Part shown: piece after piece, positions 18,100 through 27,483 of the stretch | How positions within the stretch are numbered: the stretch's first letter is position 1 | Layout: the number at the start of each line of letters is the position of its first letter | NCBI GenBank assembly: GCA_945830575.1 | Contig: CALZZE010000008.1 | Location: 1 to 64,000 of the forward strand | From: an uncultured Subdoligranulum sp. | GTDB taxonomy: Bacteria > Bacillota > Clostridia > Oscillospirales > Ruminococcaceae | DNA length: 64,000 nucleotides | Direction: 5' to 3' | Translations under genes and position numbers: made by a program | The notes under the pieces: generated by a model | Seen by the model: the letters and a program-made list of their open reading frames with translations, nothing else | The model's database searches: none | What the model was told of the DNA's origin: nothing

Positions 18100-19452
18100 T
18101 CAGCCAATGATGATCTGCTCCTGCGGCAGACGGCCCGGCGAGGTTTTGGCGGAACCGGCCAGCGCGGACAGCAGTGTCAGCCCGCCGATACGGCCCAGAT
18201 ACATCAAAAAGATGAGGATGAGTTTGGATATGGCGCCCAGCTGCGGCGTCAGACCCAGCGAAAGTCCTACGGTCGCCACCGCGCTGGAGGCCTCGAACAG
18301 CGCGGCGATGAGCGGGACATTCTCCAGTGCGCTGATGGCCGCGCCGCCGCAGAGGCTCAGCCCCAGATACAGCGTGATGAGTACGGTGGCCTGTCCCAGC
18401 GCGGCGGATTCCAGACGGCGGCCAAAAACTTCCACGTCATCGCGCCGCCGCAGCACCGAGCGTACCGAGAGGAACACCGCTGCCAGAGTGGTCATTTTCA
18501 TGCCGCCCGCGGTGGAGCCGGGTGCGCCGCCGATGAGCATCAGCACAATGGTGAGCAGCAGCGAAGGCTCGCTGAAAAGACCGTAATCCAGCGTGTTGAA
18601 CCCGGCGGTGCGGGGCGTGACGGTGTGGAACAGCGCGCCCCAGAACCGTTCTCCGGCGCTCAGCCCGGCCCAGACGTCCCGCCGCAGCTCCAGAAAATAC
18701 AGCAGCACAAAGGGCACGGCCAGCAGCACCGCCGTGGTGGTGAGCACCAGCTTGGTCTGCAGCCGATAGCGGTGCCAGCGGCGGCCATTGCGATAGAGAT
18801 CCAGCCACACCACAAAGCCCAGACCGCCCACCAAAATCAGCAAAATCAGCGTCAGATTGACGATGGGGTCTCCCACCCAGCCGGTGACGGAGGAGAAGGG
18901 GGCGGTTTGCCCCATCAGGTCAAACCCGGCGTTGCAGAAAGCGGAAATGCTGTGGAAAACACCGTACCACAGCCCCTCCCAGAACCCGAAGCGGGGGATG
19001 AACCGCAGCGCCAGCAGCACCGCGCCGATGCCCTCAAAGGTGAAGGTCCAGCGCAGCAGAAAGCCGGTGGCCCGCAATACGCCGCTCATCTGGGGCAGGC
19101 CGATGGATTCCCGCATCAGGAACCGCTGCCGCAGCCCGATTTTTTTGCCGCTCAGCAGATTGATGAATACGGCGATGGTCACAAAGCCAAGGCCGCCCAC
19201 CTGAATCAGCGTCAGAATGACCGCCTGCCCGAACAGCGTCCAGTGGCTCCAGGTATCGTACACCACCAGCCCGGTCACGCAGGTGGCGGAGGTGGCGGTG
19301 AACAGCGCGTTGAGAAAGGGCACGGAGCAGCCGTCCCGGCTGGCGGCAGGCAGCATCAGCAGGCCGGTGCCCGCCAGAATAATGAGCAAAAATCCCAGCG
19401 CAATGACCTGGGCCGGGGAAATACGCCGCAAAGAGCGCTTTTGATCGTTCAT
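18100..19452 (-). CDS. ktrB: Ktr/Trk potassium transporter pore subunit
   Basis: The 450-aa membrane protein has the fourfold M1-P-M2 plan of TrkH/KtrB. Filter loops are visible as SATCVTGL, FCNAGFD, TPRTAGFN and SSAVATVGLS, each with the key glycine. PGSTAGGMK precedes the third repeat. Potassium (or sodium-coupled) uptake at the plasma membrane is expected, gated by the RCK protein downstream. The ATG at 19452 has AGAGGAATC upstream; earlier in-frame codons overlap the promoter and are rejected. Confidence 0.92.
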   Translation of the reverse strand: MNDQKRSLRRISPAQVIALGFLLIILAGTGLLMLPAASRDGCSVPFLNALFTATSATCVTGLVVYDTWSHWTLFGQAVILTLIQVGGLGFVTIAVFINLLSGKKIGLRQRFLMRESIGLPQMSGVLRATGFLLRWTFTFEGIGAVLLALRFIPRFGFWEGLWYGVFHSISAFCNAGFDLMGQTAPFSSVTGWVGDPIVNLTLILLILVGGLGFVVWLDLYRNGRRWHRYRLQTKLVLTTTAVLLAVPFVLLYFLELRRDVWAGLSAGERFWGALFHTVTPRTAGFNTLDYGLFSEPSLLLTIVLMLIGGAPGSTAGGMKMTTLAAVFLSVRSVLRRRDDVEVFGRRLESAALGQATVLITLYLGLSLCGGAAISALENVPLIAALFEASSAVATVGLSLGLTPQLGAISKLILIFLMYLGRIGGLTLLSALAGSAKTSPGRLPQEQIIIG

Positions 19453-19485
19453 GTGGATTCCTCTTGAAAGGCTAATATCTTTTAT

Positions 19486-19514
19486 AGTATACCACGAAAT
19501 CCCAAAAGAGTAAA
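19486..19514 (-). promoter_or_regulatory. Sigma-A promoter of the ktrBA operon
   Basis: On the minus strand TTTACT (19514-19509), a 17-nt spacer and TATACT (19491-19486), 34 nt before the ktrB start. Confidence 0.65.
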
Positions 19515-19528
19515 GAAAATTCAGACTG

Positions 19529-19669
19529 TCAAAAAAGGTCAATCATTACGAAAAAACTTGCCATCATTCGTAGGGGCGGGACATGTCCCGCCCGCAAAAG
19601 GCTACCTTACAACGATGTTTCGTGCTTGGCAACGTACCACAGGGCGTCGAGGGCGCCGCCCCCTACAAA
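19529..19669 (+). repeat. ~140-bp two-hairpin intergenic repeat, copy 1
   Basis: This block aligns, in opposite orientation, with 34371-34509. Shared landmarks in order are CAAAAAAGGTCAATC, ACGA..AAA.CTTGCCA, TCGTAGGGGC, a 20-nt palindrome, AACGATGTTT, TTGGCAA, ACCAC.GGGC, a second hairpin and CCCCTACAAA. The core is bounded by GTAGGGGC (19570-19577) and GCCCCCTAC (19658-19666) as terminal inverted repeats. The first hairpin is GGGCGGGACATGTCCCGCCC (19574-19593). It contains no ORF. It resembles a MITE or REP-type element; it sits between the ktrB and leu promoters. Confidence 0.75.
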
Positions 19670-19734
19670 AGCAAATTGAGGTTTTTTGATATGATGAAGA
19701 AAATTCCTGTTTCACCAATTTTTGAAACTCAGTC

Positions 19735-19763
19735 TTGACAAAATCCGGCAAATCTGCTATGAT
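19735..19763 (+). promoter_or_regulatory. Sigma-A promoter of the leuACDB T-box transcript
   Basis: A consensus TTGACA (19735-19740), an exact 17-nt spacer and TATGAT (19758-19763). The transcript would start near 19770, just before stem I of the T-box. Confidence 0.8.
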
Positions 19764-19790
19764 AAATCACGTTATCAGACAAATGCGCTG

Positions 19791-20076
19791 ATGGGGAGAA
19801 GGCAATCTTCCACCCGCTGCAGAGAGCCGCCGGTTGGTGCAAGGCGGTGCGGAGAGGACTGCGTCACTGGCCCTGGAGCAGCTGTGTTGAAGGCCGTGCG
19901 CGGTCGTAGGTGCAGCCGGAACCTGTCCGTTACCATACAGGCGCGATTCGCCGCAAGGCCGATCGTACAGAGTGGCCGCATCGTGCGGCAAAGAGAGTGG
20001 TACCGCGGGTACAGCAGAACATTTTTTGCTCCCGTCTCTCAAAGGTCAGAACGCCTTTGGGGGACGGGAGCTTTTT
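19791..20076 (+). promoter_or_regulatory. Leucine T-box riboswitch
   Basis: This tRNA-sensing leader precedes leuA. Stem I can be drawn with GCAATC (19802-19807) pairing GACTGC (19857-19862) and the lower GGG/CCC. AGAGAG (19821-19826) and an apical CCGCC/GGCGG hairpin with GGTTGGTGCAA follow the T-box pattern. The 3' side of the specifier loop reads GTCACTGG; CTG (19867-19869), followed by a purine, is the best specifier and codes for Leu. The T-box core TGGTACCGCGG (19998-20008) offers TGGT, matching a tRNA with discriminator A such as tRNA-Leu. Uncharged tRNA-Leu should prevent the terminator at 20028-20076 and switch leuACDB on. The specifier is an inference from hand folding. Confidence 0.9.
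20028..20076 (+). terminator. T-box-controlled terminator before leuA
   Basis: GCTCCCGTC (20028-20036) pairs with GACGGGAGC (20063-20071), followed by TTTTT. It is mutually exclusive with the antiterminator formed by the T-box core. Confidence 0.85.
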
Positions 20077-20122
20077 CGTTTCCCCCAGCAGCAGGCAACG
20101 TGTAAGAAGGAGGAAACTTTCC

Positions 20123-21790
20123 ATGATGGACGCAACCAAGTATCAGGTAGGCTACTACCAGCCCCCCATCGAACCCGGCCATGTGTACGAATGGCCCCAG
20201 AAGGATCACATCGAGACCGCCCCCGCTTGGTGCAGCGTGGATTTGCGGGACGGCAACCAGTCGCTCATCGTTCCCATGAGTCTGGACGAAAAACTGGAAT
20301 TCTACAATATGCTGGTGGACATCGGCTTTAAGGAGATCGAGGTGGGATTCCCCGCCGCCAGCGAGACGGAATATGTGTTTCTGCGCAAGCTCATTGACGA
20401 AAACCGTATCCCGCAGGACGTGACGGTGCAGGTGCTGACCCAGTGCCGGGACCACATCATCCGCAAGACCTTTGAGGCCGTCAAGGGCGCGCCCCGGGCC
20501 ATCATTCATTTCTACAATTCCACCAGCGTAGCCCAGCGGGAGCAGGTGTTCAAAAAGTCCAAGGAGGAGATCAAGCAGATCGCCATCGACGGCGCCAAGC
20601 TGGTCAAGCAGCTGAGTCAGGAATACGAGGGCAACTTCCTCTTTGAGTACAGCCCCGAGAGCTTTACCGGCACCGAGCCGGAGTACGCCGTGGAGGTCTG
20701 CAACGCGGTGCTGGACATCATGCAGCCCACGCCGGACCGCCCCATGATCATCAATCTGCCGGTCACGGTGGAGATGAGCATGCCCCATGTCTACGCCAAC
20801 CAGATCGAGTGGTGCTCCAAGCATCTGAAATATCGTGACAGCGTGATTTTGTCCACCCATCCCCACAATGACCGGGGCACCGGCGTGGCCTGCGCCGAGC
20901 TGGCTGTGCTGGCGGGCGCGCAGCGCGTGGAGTGCTGTCTGTTCGGCAACGGCGAGCGCACCGGCAACGTGGACGCCATCACGCTGGCCATGAACATGTA
21001 CACCCACGGCGTGGACCCCAAGCTGGACTTCTCGGACATGCCCCGCATCTGCGAGACCTACGAGCGGGTCACCCGGATGCATGTCTACGAGCGCACCCCC
21101 TATGCGGGCAGTCTGGTGTTTGCGGCGTTCAGCGGCAGCCATCAGGATGCCATCGCCAAGGGCATGACCTGGCGCAAGGAGAAGGAGCTCCACCAGTGGA
21201 ACTGCCCCTACATCCCCATCGACCCCCACGATATCGGACGCACCTACGACGCGGACGTCATCCGCATCAATTCCCAGAGCGGCAAGGGCGGCATCGGATT
21301 CCTGCTCCAGCAGAATTACGGCTACAACCCGCCGCCCCGCATGCGGGAGGATCTGGGCTACCGGGTCAAGGAGGTATCCGACCACGAGCACCGCGAGCTG
21401 AGCGTCAAGGAAGTGCTCTATGTGTTTGAACGCACCTATCTGAACCACACCAGCCCGGTGAATGTGCCCTCCGCCCACTTTGTCCAGAACGAGGACAGCA
21501 CCATCACCGCCAACGTGGTGGTGTCCAACAACGGCAAGAACGTGGAGACCAGCGCCACCGGCAACGGCCGTCTGGACGCGGTGGCCACCGCCATCGAGCA
21601 GGCCACCGGCCTGCACTTCACGCTGGTGCATTACTCCGAGCATGCATTGGATTCCGACACCAATTCCCGCGCCTGCTCCTACGTGGGCCTCAAGTGGGCC
21701 AGCGGCAAGGAAACATGGGGCTGCGGCACCCACACTGACATCATCGTGGCGGGCATCCGTGCGCTCGTCAGTGCCATTAACAACAAATAA
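20123..21790 (+). CDS. leuA: 2-isopropylmalate synthase
   Basis: LeuA condenses acetyl-CoA with 2-oxoisovalerate, the committed step of leucine synthesis. The 555-aa protein is the longer type (as in actinobacteria and some Clostridia). It has the TIM-barrel block VDLRDGNQSLI near residue 39, STHPHNDRGTGVA with metal-binding His, and GNGERTGNVD; the C-terminal ~120 residues are the leucine-sensing regulatory domain. Two ATGs are adjacent (20123, 20126); AAGAAGGAGG ends 9 nt before the first. Regulation is by the T-box upstream and probably by leucine feedback. leuC follows by 15 nt. Confidence 0.95.
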   Translation: MMDATKYQVGYYQPPIEPGHVYEWPQKDHIETAPAWCSVDLRDGNQSLIVPMSLDEKLEFYNMLVDIGFKEIEVGFPAASETEYVFLRKLIDENRIPQDVTVQVLTQCRDHIIRKTFEAVKGAPRAIIHFYNSTSVAQREQVFKKSKEEIKQIAIDGAKLVKQLSQEYEGNFLFEYSPESFTGTEPEYAVEVCNAVLDIMQPTPDRPMIINLPVTVEMSMPHVYANQIEWCSKHLKYRDSVILSTHPHNDRGTGVACAELAVLAGAQRVECCLFGNGERTGNVDAITLAMNMYTHGVDPKLDFSDMPRICETYERVTRMHVYERTPYAGSLVFAAFSGSHQDAIAKGMTWRKEKELHQWNCPYIPIDPHDIGRTYDADVIRINSQSGKGGIGFLLQQNYGYNPPPRMREDLGYRVKEVSDHEHRELSVKEVLYVFERTYLNHTSPVNVPSAHFVQNEDSTITANVVVSNNGKNVETSATGNGRLDAVATAIEQATGLHFTLVHYSEHALDSDTNSRACSYVGLKWASGKETWGCGTHTDIIVAGIRALVSAINNK

Positions 21791-21805
21791 GCGGAGGTTT
21801 TTGCA

Positions 21806-23065
21806 ATGGGAATGACCATGACCCAAAAGATCCTTGCCGCCCATTGCGGCGAGGCCAGCGTCAAGCCGGGACAGCTCATCAACGCCAGGCTGGACATCGT
21901 GCTGGGCAACGACATCACCACCCCGGTGGCCATCAACGAGTTTGAGAAGGCCGGGTTTGACCATGTATTTGACAACACCCGCATCAACATCGTGCTGGAT
22001 CATTTCGTGCCCAACAAGGACATCAAGAGCGCCACCCAGTCCAAGCAGTGCCGGGACTTCGCCAATAAGTACGATATCCTGAACTTTTTCGATGTGGGCC
22101 AGATGGGCATTGAGCACGCGCTGCTCCCCGAGCAGGGCATTGTGACGGCGGGCGACTGCATCATCGGCGCGGACAGCCACACCTGCACCTACGGCGCGGT
22201 GGGCGCGTTCTCCACCGGCGGCGGTTCCACCGATATGGCCGCCGGCATGGCCAACGGCACACTGTGGTTCAAGGTTCCCGCCGCCATCAAGGTGGAACTG
22301 AAAGGCCAGCTGCACCGTCCCGTGTCCGGCAAGGACGTGATTTTGCACCTCATCGGAGAGATCGGTGTGTCCGGCGCGCTGTACAAGAGTCTGGAATTTG
22401 TGGGCGAGGGCGTCAAGTCCCTTACCATGGAGGACCGTCTGTGCATCTGCAACATGGCCATCGAGGCGGGCGCCAAAAACGGCATCTTCCCGGTGGATGA
22501 CGTCTGCGAGGCGTACCTCAGGGGCCGCAGCCAGCGCCCCCCGGTGAAGTATGAGGCCGACCCGGACGCCGAGTATGAGCGCACCGTCACCATTGATCTG
22601 GACACGCTGGCGCCCACCGTCAGCTATCCCCATCTGCCGGAAAACACCCACCCCGCCAGCGAGGGCAAGGGCATCAAAATCGATCAGGTGGTCATCGGCT
22701 CCTGCACCAACGGCCGCATCGAGGACATGGAGGCCGCCTACGAGATTCTGAAGGGCAGGCACATTGCCAAGGGGGTGCGCGGCATCATCATCCCCGCCAC
22801 CATGGCCGTCTACAAGGAGTGCATCCTGCGCGGCTACACCACCGCCTTCATTGACGCGGGCTGCGTGGTCTCCACCCCCACCTGCGGCCCCTGCCTTGGC
22901 GGATACATGGGCATTCTGGCGGCAGGGGAGCGCTGTGTCTCCACCACCAACCGCAACTTTGTGGGACGCATGGGCCATGTGGACAGCGAAATTTACCTTG
23001 CCAGTCCCGCCACCGCCGCGGCCAGCGCACTGACCGGAACCATCACTGACCCGAGGGAGGTTTGA
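21806..23065 (+). CDS. leuC: 3-isopropylmalate dehydratase large subunit
   Basis: With LeuD it isomerises 2- to 3-isopropylmalate. The 419-aa protein is of the aconitase family. Three cysteines for the 4Fe-4S cluster are visible in VIGSCTNGR and in [10 protein letters not shown], and [13 protein letters not shown] is the conserved active-site block. Length is that of the short bacterial/archaeal LeuC type. GCGGAGG precedes the ATG, and leuD starts 3 nt after its stop. Confidence 0.95.
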   Translation: MGMTMTQKILAAHCGEASVKPGQLINARLDIVLGNDITTPVAINEFEKAGFDHVFDNTRINIVLDHFVPNKDIKSATQSKQCRDFANKYDILNFFDVGQMGIEHALLPEQGIVTAGDCIIGADSHTCTYGAVGAFSTGGGSTDMAAGMANGTLWFKVPAAIKVELKGQLHRPVSGKDVILHLIGEIGVSGALYKSLEFVGEGVKSLTMEDRLCICNMAIEAGAKNGIFPVDDVCEAYLRGRSQRPPVKYEADPDAEYERTVTIDLDTLAPTVSYPHLPENTHPASEGKGIKIDQVVIGSCTNGRIEDMEAAYEILKGRHIAKGVRGIIIPATMAVYKECILRGYTTAFIDAGCVVSTPTCGPCLGGYMGILAAGERCVSTTNRNFVGRMGHVDSEIYLASPATAAASALTGTITDPREV

Positions 23066-23068
23066 GCC

Positions 23069-23554
23069 ATGAATGCAAAGGGAACTGTTTTCAAGTACGG
23101 TGACAACATCGACACCGATGTTATCATTCCGGCCCGCTATCTGAACACCCAAAGCTCCGCGGAGCTGGCCTCCCACTGCATGGAGGACATCGACAAGACC
23201 TTCATCACCCGCGTCAAGCCCGGTGACATCATGGTGGGCGGCGCCAATTTCGGCTGCGGCTCCTCCCGTGAGCATGCACCGCTGGCCATCAAGGCGGCGG
23301 GGGTGTCCTGCGTCATTGCTGAGAGCTTTGCCCGCATTTTTTACCGCAATTCCATCAACATCGGCATGCCCATTCTGGAGTGCCCGGCGGCCAGCAAGGC
23401 CATCCGGGAGGGGGATGTGGTGTCGGTGAACTTTGATACCGGCGTTATCACCGATGAGACCACCGGCGAGACCTTTGAGGCCATGCCGTTCCCGCCCTTC
23501 ATCCAGAACATCATCCAAAAGGGCGGCCTGATGAACAGCCTGAAAGGGGAATGA
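23069..23554 (+). CDS. leuD: 3-isopropylmalate dehydratase small subunit
   Basis: The 161-aa swivel-domain partner of LeuC contains [14 protein letters not shown] near the N-terminus and [15 protein letters not shown], the substrate-recognition loop. Length fits the short LeuD type that pairs with ~420-aa LeuC. Spacing of 3 nt to leuC and 4 nt to leuB indicates one operon and coupled translation. Confidence 0.95.
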   Translation: MNAKGTVFKYGDNIDTDVIIPARYLNTQSSAELASHCMEDIDKTFITRVKPGDIMVGGANFGCGSSREHAPLAIKAAGVSCVIAESFARIFYRNSINIGMPILECPAASKAIREGDVVSVNFDTGVITDETTGETFEAMPFPPFIQNIIQKGGLMNSLKGE

Positions 23555-23558
23555 CGCC

Positions 23559-24635
23559 ATGAACAAGACCATTGCGCTGATTTACGGCGACTGCTCCAGC
23601 CCCGAAATCGTCACCCAGGCGGTGCGGGTGCTGGATAAGATCGCGGAAAAATACGGCCACACCTTCACCTACACCCGCGCCTACATGGGCGGCGAGGCCA
23701 TTGACAAATTCGGTGACCCGCTGCCCCAGTCCCAGCTGAACATCTGCCTTGCCTCGGATTCCGTGCTGCTGGGCGCGGTGGGCGGCCCCAAATGGGAGGG
23801 CATGCCCGGCGACAAGCGCCCCGAAAAGGGCCTTCTGCGCCTGCGCGCCGGCATGGGTCTGTACTCCAACAACCGCCCGGCCAAAATCTGGCCCCAGCTG
23901 GCGGATGCCAGCCCGCTGAAACCGTCCATCGTGGAGAAGGGCATCGACTTCATCGTGGTGCGGGAGCTTATCGGCGGCGTGTACTTCGGAGAGCACAAGA
24001 CCATCGAGGAGAACGGCGAGAAAAAGGCCATCGACACCATGCCCTATTCCGAGCATGAGATCGAGCGCATCGGCCGCATTGGCTTTGAGACCGCCATGAA
24101 GCGCCGCAAAAAGCTCACCTGCGTGGACAAGGCCAACGTGCTGGACACCAGCCGCCTGTGGCGGGTGGTGATGCACCGTCTGGCCGCCGAATACCCCGAG
24201 GTGGAGTACGGCGAAATGTTTGTGGACAACGCCGCCATGCAGATCTGCAAGAACCCCAGCCAGTTTGACGTCATCGTGACGGAAAATATGTTTGGCGATA
24301 TCCTCTCCGATGAGGCCAGCGAGATCACCGGCAGCATCGGCATGGTGCCGTCCTCCAGTCTGGGCGCGGGCACCTGCGGATTGTATGAACCCATCCACGG
24401 CTCCGCGCCGGACATCGCCGGGCAGGACGTGGTCAACCCCATCGCCTGCATCCTGTCCGCCGCCATGATGCTGCGGTTCAGCTTTGGAATGTCCGCCGAG
24501 GCGGACGCCATCGAGGCCGCCGTCAGCGCCGTGCTGGACGATGGCCTGCGCACCGCCGACCTTTACCACGGTGAACCGGGCACCACCAAAGTGGGTACCG
24601 CCGCCGTTACGGATGCCATCCTCGCCAAGCTGTAA
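23559..24635 (+). CDS. leuB: 3-isopropylmalate dehydrogenase
   Basis: LeuB oxidises and decarboxylates 3-isopropylmalate with NAD to give the leucine 2-oxo-acid precursor. The 358-aa protein belongs to the isocitrate/isopropylmalate dehydrogenase family. FDVIVTENMFGDILSDEAS carries the metal-binding aspartates, VVRELIGGVYFG is the family block, and EPIHGSAPDIAGQ is the NAD-binding loop. It is the last gene of the operon; a strong terminator follows. No ilv gene for the branched-chain precursor is in the window. Confidence 0.95.
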   Translation: MNKTIALIYGDCSSPEIVTQAVRVLDKIAEKYGHTFTYTRAYMGGEAIDKFGDPLPQSQLNICLASDSVLLGAVGGPKWEGMPGDKRPEKGLLRLRAGMGLYSNNRPAKIWPQLADASPLKPSIVEKGIDFIVVRELIGGVYFGEHKTIEENGEKKAIDTMPYSEHEIERIGRIGFETAMKRRKKLTCVDKANVLDTSRLWRVVMHRLAAEYPEVEYGEMFVDNAAMQICKNPSQFDVIVTENMFGDILSDEASEITGSIGMVPSSSLGAGTCGLYEPIHGSAPDIAGQDVVNPIACILSAAMMLRFSFGMSAEADAIEAAVSAVLDDGLRTADLYHGEPGTTKVGTAAVTDAILAKL

Positions 24636-24644
24636 CACAAAAAC

Positions 24645-24677
24645 AATGGGAGCCGCCCGCGGGCGGCTCCCATTTTG
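24645..24677. terminator. Bidirectional terminator between leuB and asnA
   Basis: A long self-complementary block (24645-24674; arms AATGGGAGCCGCCC and GGGCGGCTCCCATT) with T-runs on both strands between convergent genes. Confidence 0.85.
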
Positions 24678-24689
24678 CATCTCAAACGT

Positions 24690-25700
24690 TCACAGCAGCG
24701 CTACGCCGGCCTGCTTGCAGGCGGTGCGTGTGGGCTTGTCCCACAGGCTCACCTGCACCTCGCCCACATGGGCCTTGCCCAGCAGCAGCATGCACAGCCG
24801 GCTCTGGCCGATGCCGCCGCCCATGGTCAGCGGCAGCGTGCCGTCCAGCAGCATCTTGTGGAAGGGCAGCTCCGCCCGCTCCGGGCAGCCCGCCTCCTCC
24901 AGCTGGCGGCGCAGCGCGTCGGCGTCCACCCGGATGCCCATGCTGGACAGCTCCAGCGCGCAGCCCAGCGTCTTGTGCCAGAACAGAATATCGCAGTTCA
25001 GCGTCCAGTCGTCATAGTCCGGGGCGCGGCCGTCGTGCTTGACGCCGCTTTTCAGCTTGCCGCCAATCTGCATGATGCACACCGTTTTGTGCTCCTTCAC
25101 AAAGGTATTCTCCCGCTCCTTGGGGGTCAGGTCGGGGTAACGATCCTCCAGCTCCTGCGTGGTGATGAACACCACATCCCGGCTCAGCGCGATTTTTTTC
25201 AGCTGGGGGAACTTCCAGCGCAGCTCATCCGCAGTGGCGCACACCGCGTCCACGATGTCTCGCACCGTGTCCTGCAGGAAGGGGAGGGTGCGCTGCTTTT
25301 CGGTGATGACCTTCTCCCAGTCCCACTGGTCCACATAGATGCTGTGCAGATTGTCCTGCTCCTCGTCCCGCCGGATGGCGTTCATGTCGGTCACAAGACC
25401 CTGCCCGGGGCGGAATCCGTATTCATACAGGGCGTAGCGCTTCCACTTGGCAAGGCTGTGCACCACCTCGGCACGGCCGTTCATGGAGGGAACGTCAAAA
25501 TCCACCGGCCGCTCCACGCCGTTCAGATCGTCGTTCAGGCCGCTGCCCTGCAATACGAACAGGGGCGCCGTCACCCGTTTCAGGTGCAGCGCGGCGCAGA
25601 GCTTCTCCTGAAAAATGGTCTTGATGAGGCCGATGGCCTTCTGGGTGTCGTACAGGCCCAGCGAGCTTTTGTAGCCCTTGGGGATCACAGTGTTGCTCAT
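24690..25700 (-). CDS. asnA: Aspartate-ammonia ligase (asparagine synthetase A)
   Basis: AsnA makes asparagine from aspartate, ammonia and ATP. The 336-aa protein has the class II synthetase-like fold. LNDDLNGVERPVDFDVP near residue 55, HSIYVDQWDWEKVI, and the C-terminal TMGGGIGQSRLCMLLL (motif 3-like) are typical. Length is normal (~330). ATG 25700 is chosen because of AGAGGAAAG upstream. It starts 25 nt after the second ABC exporter gene and so probably shares that operon. Confidence 0.95.
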   Translation of the reverse strand: MSNTVIPKGYKSSLGLYDTQKAIGLIKTIFQEKLCAALHLKRVTAPLFVLQGSGLNDDLNGVERPVDFDVPSMNGRAEVVHSLAKWKRYALYEYGFRPGQGLVTDMNAIRRDEEQDNLHSIYVDQWDWEKVITEKQRTLPFLQDTVRDIVDAVCATADELRWKFPQLKKIALSRDVVFITTQELEDRYPDLTPKERENTFVKEHKTVCIMQIGGKLKSGVKHDGRAPDYDDWTLNCDILFWHKTLGCALELSSMGIRVDADALRRQLEEAGCPERAELPFHKMLLDGTLPLTMGGGIGQSRLCMLLLGKAHVGEVQVSLWDKPTRTACKQAGVALL

Positions 25701-25725
25701 ACTACTTTCCTCTTTCCTGCAATAA

Positions 25726-27483
25726 TTAAGCCGGTGCAAACTGGCTGCGGTACAAATTGGCGTAGAACCCGTTCCGGGTCAGCAGTTCCTCATGGGTGCC
25801 CTGCTCGATGATGTTGCCGGCCTTCATCACCAGAATCTGGTCGGCGTTTTTGATGGTGGACAGCCGGTGCGCCACGATAAAGCTGGTGCGGCCCTTCATC
25901 AGTTCCTCAAAGGCGTCCTGCACCAGCACCTCGGTGCGGGTGTCGATGCTGGAGGTGGCCTCGTCCAGAATCAGGATGGGCGGGCGGCGCAGCATCACGC
26001 GGGCAATGCACAGCAGCTGTCGCTGTCCCTGACTGATGTTGCCGCCGTCCTCGGTGATGGGGGTGTCATACCCCTGCGGCAGGCGGGTGATAAAGCTGTG
26101 CGCCCGCGCCTTTTTGGCCGCGGCAATGATTTCTTCTCTGGTGGCGTCCGGTTTGCCATAGGCGATGTTTTCCGCCACCGTTCCGGCCTTGAGCCAGGTT
26201 TCCTGCAGCACCATGCCGAAATTGGCGCGCAACGAATCCCGCGTCACCGCGTCAATGGGATGGCCGTCCACCGTCAGCGTACCGCCGTTAATTTCATAGA
26301 ACCGCATCAGCAGGTTCACCAGCGTGGTCTTGCCGCAGCCGGTGGGGCCGACCAACGCGATGCGCTGTCCCGGCCTGGCGGTGAGGTTCATGTCCTCAAT
26401 GAGCGGCACCTCAGGCACATAGCGGAACTTCACATGGGAAAACTCCACGCTGCCCGCACCGTGGGGCAATGCCGCCGCATCGGGCGCATCAGGCAGGATG
26501 GGCGTTTCGTCGATGAGGTCAAACACCCGCTGGGCGCAGGCCAGTGCGTTTTGCAGCTCAGTCATAACGCCGGAAATGTCATTGAAGGGCTTGGTGTACT
26601 GGTTGGCGTAGTTGAGGAACACCGACAGCCCGCCCACCGTGATGGCTCCGCCGATGGCGCTGAATGCGCCGAGGATGCCCACGGCCGCGTACACCAGCGC
26701 GTTGACGAACCGGGTGCAGGGATTGGTGAGGGAGGAAAAGAAGGTGGCCCGCACGCCGCAGCGGTGCAGTTCCTCATTGATGGTGTCAAACCGTGCCTCG
26801 GCCCGGCTCTCATAGCCGAAGGCCCGCACCAGATGCTCGTTGCCCACCAGCTCCTCCACAAGGCTGGTCAGCTCGGCCCGGGTCTCGCTCTGCACCCGGA
26901 ACATGGAATAGGTGTGCTCCGCAATGAACCGCGCCACAAAAATGGACAGCGGCGTCAGAGCCACCACCACCAGCGCGATAGTCCAGTCGATGGTCAGCAT
27001 CACCGCCAGCGTGCCCAGAATGGTCAGCACGCCGGTGAACAGCTGGGTGAAGCCCATCAGCAGGCCGTCGCTGAACTGCTCCACATCGGTGGTCAGCCGG
27101 CTGATGGTGTCGCCGGGACGGTGCGCGTCAATATAGGAGAGCGGAAGAATTTCCAGATGGGCGAAGGCCTGCACCCGGATGTCCCGCACCACCTGAAAGG
27201 TGATGCGGCTGTTTACCACGCCCATCAGCCATTGGGACGCGGCCGTCACAAAAATCGTCACCAGAATGGCGATGGCCAGCTTCAGCAGCCCGGCAAAATC
27301 CACCTGTCCGGGGCCGATAATGAAATCTACTGCCTTGCCGGTGAGAACCGGGGCCAGCAGCGTGGTAAAGACGGTGAGCGCCGCCAGAAACAGCGTCAGC
27401 ACCACCTGTCCCCGATAGGGGCGGATCAGACCCAGCACCCGGCGGATGGTGGCTCCGCTTTTCGTTTGCTTTTTCTTGCTCAT
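25726..27483 (-). CDS. ABC exporter half (permease-ATPase fusion), canonical ATP site
   Basis: The 585-aa protein has a six-helix type IV exporter membrane domain (to ~330) and an ATPase domain with Walker A GPTGCGKTT, signature SQGQRQ, Walker B ILILDEATS and the His loop VAHRLSTI. It overlaps the upstream half-transporter by 4 nt, which implies a heterodimer. The catalytic Glu after Walker B is intact here, unlike in the partner. Family members export drugs, lipids or peptides; the substrate is not predictable. Confidence 0.9.
   Translation of the reverse strand: MSKKKQTKSGATIRRVLGLIRPYRGQVVLTLFLAALTVFTTLLAPVLTGKAVDFIIGPGQVDFAGLLKLAIAILVTIFVTAASQWLMGVVNSRITFQVVRDIRVQAFAHLEILPLSYIDAHRPGDTISRLTTDVEQFSDGLLMGFTQLFTGVLTILGTLAVMLTIDWTIALVVVALTPLSIFVARFIAEHTYSMFRVQSETRAELTSLVEELVGNEHLVRAFGYESRAEARFDTINEELHRCGVRATFFSSLTNPCTRFVNALVYAAVGILGAFSAIGGAITVGGLSVFLNYANQYTKPFNDISGVMTELQNALACAQRVFDLIDETPILPDAPDAAALPHGAGSVEFSHVKFRYVPEVPLIEDMNLTARPGQRIALVGPTGCGKTTLVNLLMRFYEINGGTLTVDGHPIDAVTRDSLRANFGMVLQETWLKAGTVAENIAYGKPDATREEIIAAAKKARAHSFITRLPQGYDTPITEDGGNISQGQRQLLCIARVMLRRPPILILDEATSSIDTRTEVLVQDAFEELMKGRTSFIVAHRLSTIKNADQILVMKAGNIIEQGTHEELLTRNGFYANLYRSQFAPA

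Noticed and set aside
19866-19873. TGG as the T-box specifier (tryptophan)
   Set aside because: Placing TGG leaves no purine in the position after the triplet, and the downstream genes are for leucine. CTG one base earlier fits both structure and context.
20039-23572. A 1177-codon open frame on the minus strand across leuA-leuC-leuD
   Set aside because: It is a mirror of the high-GC codon bias of the leu genes: no ribosome-binding site, low-complexity His/Gly/Val-rich translation, and no family resemblance.
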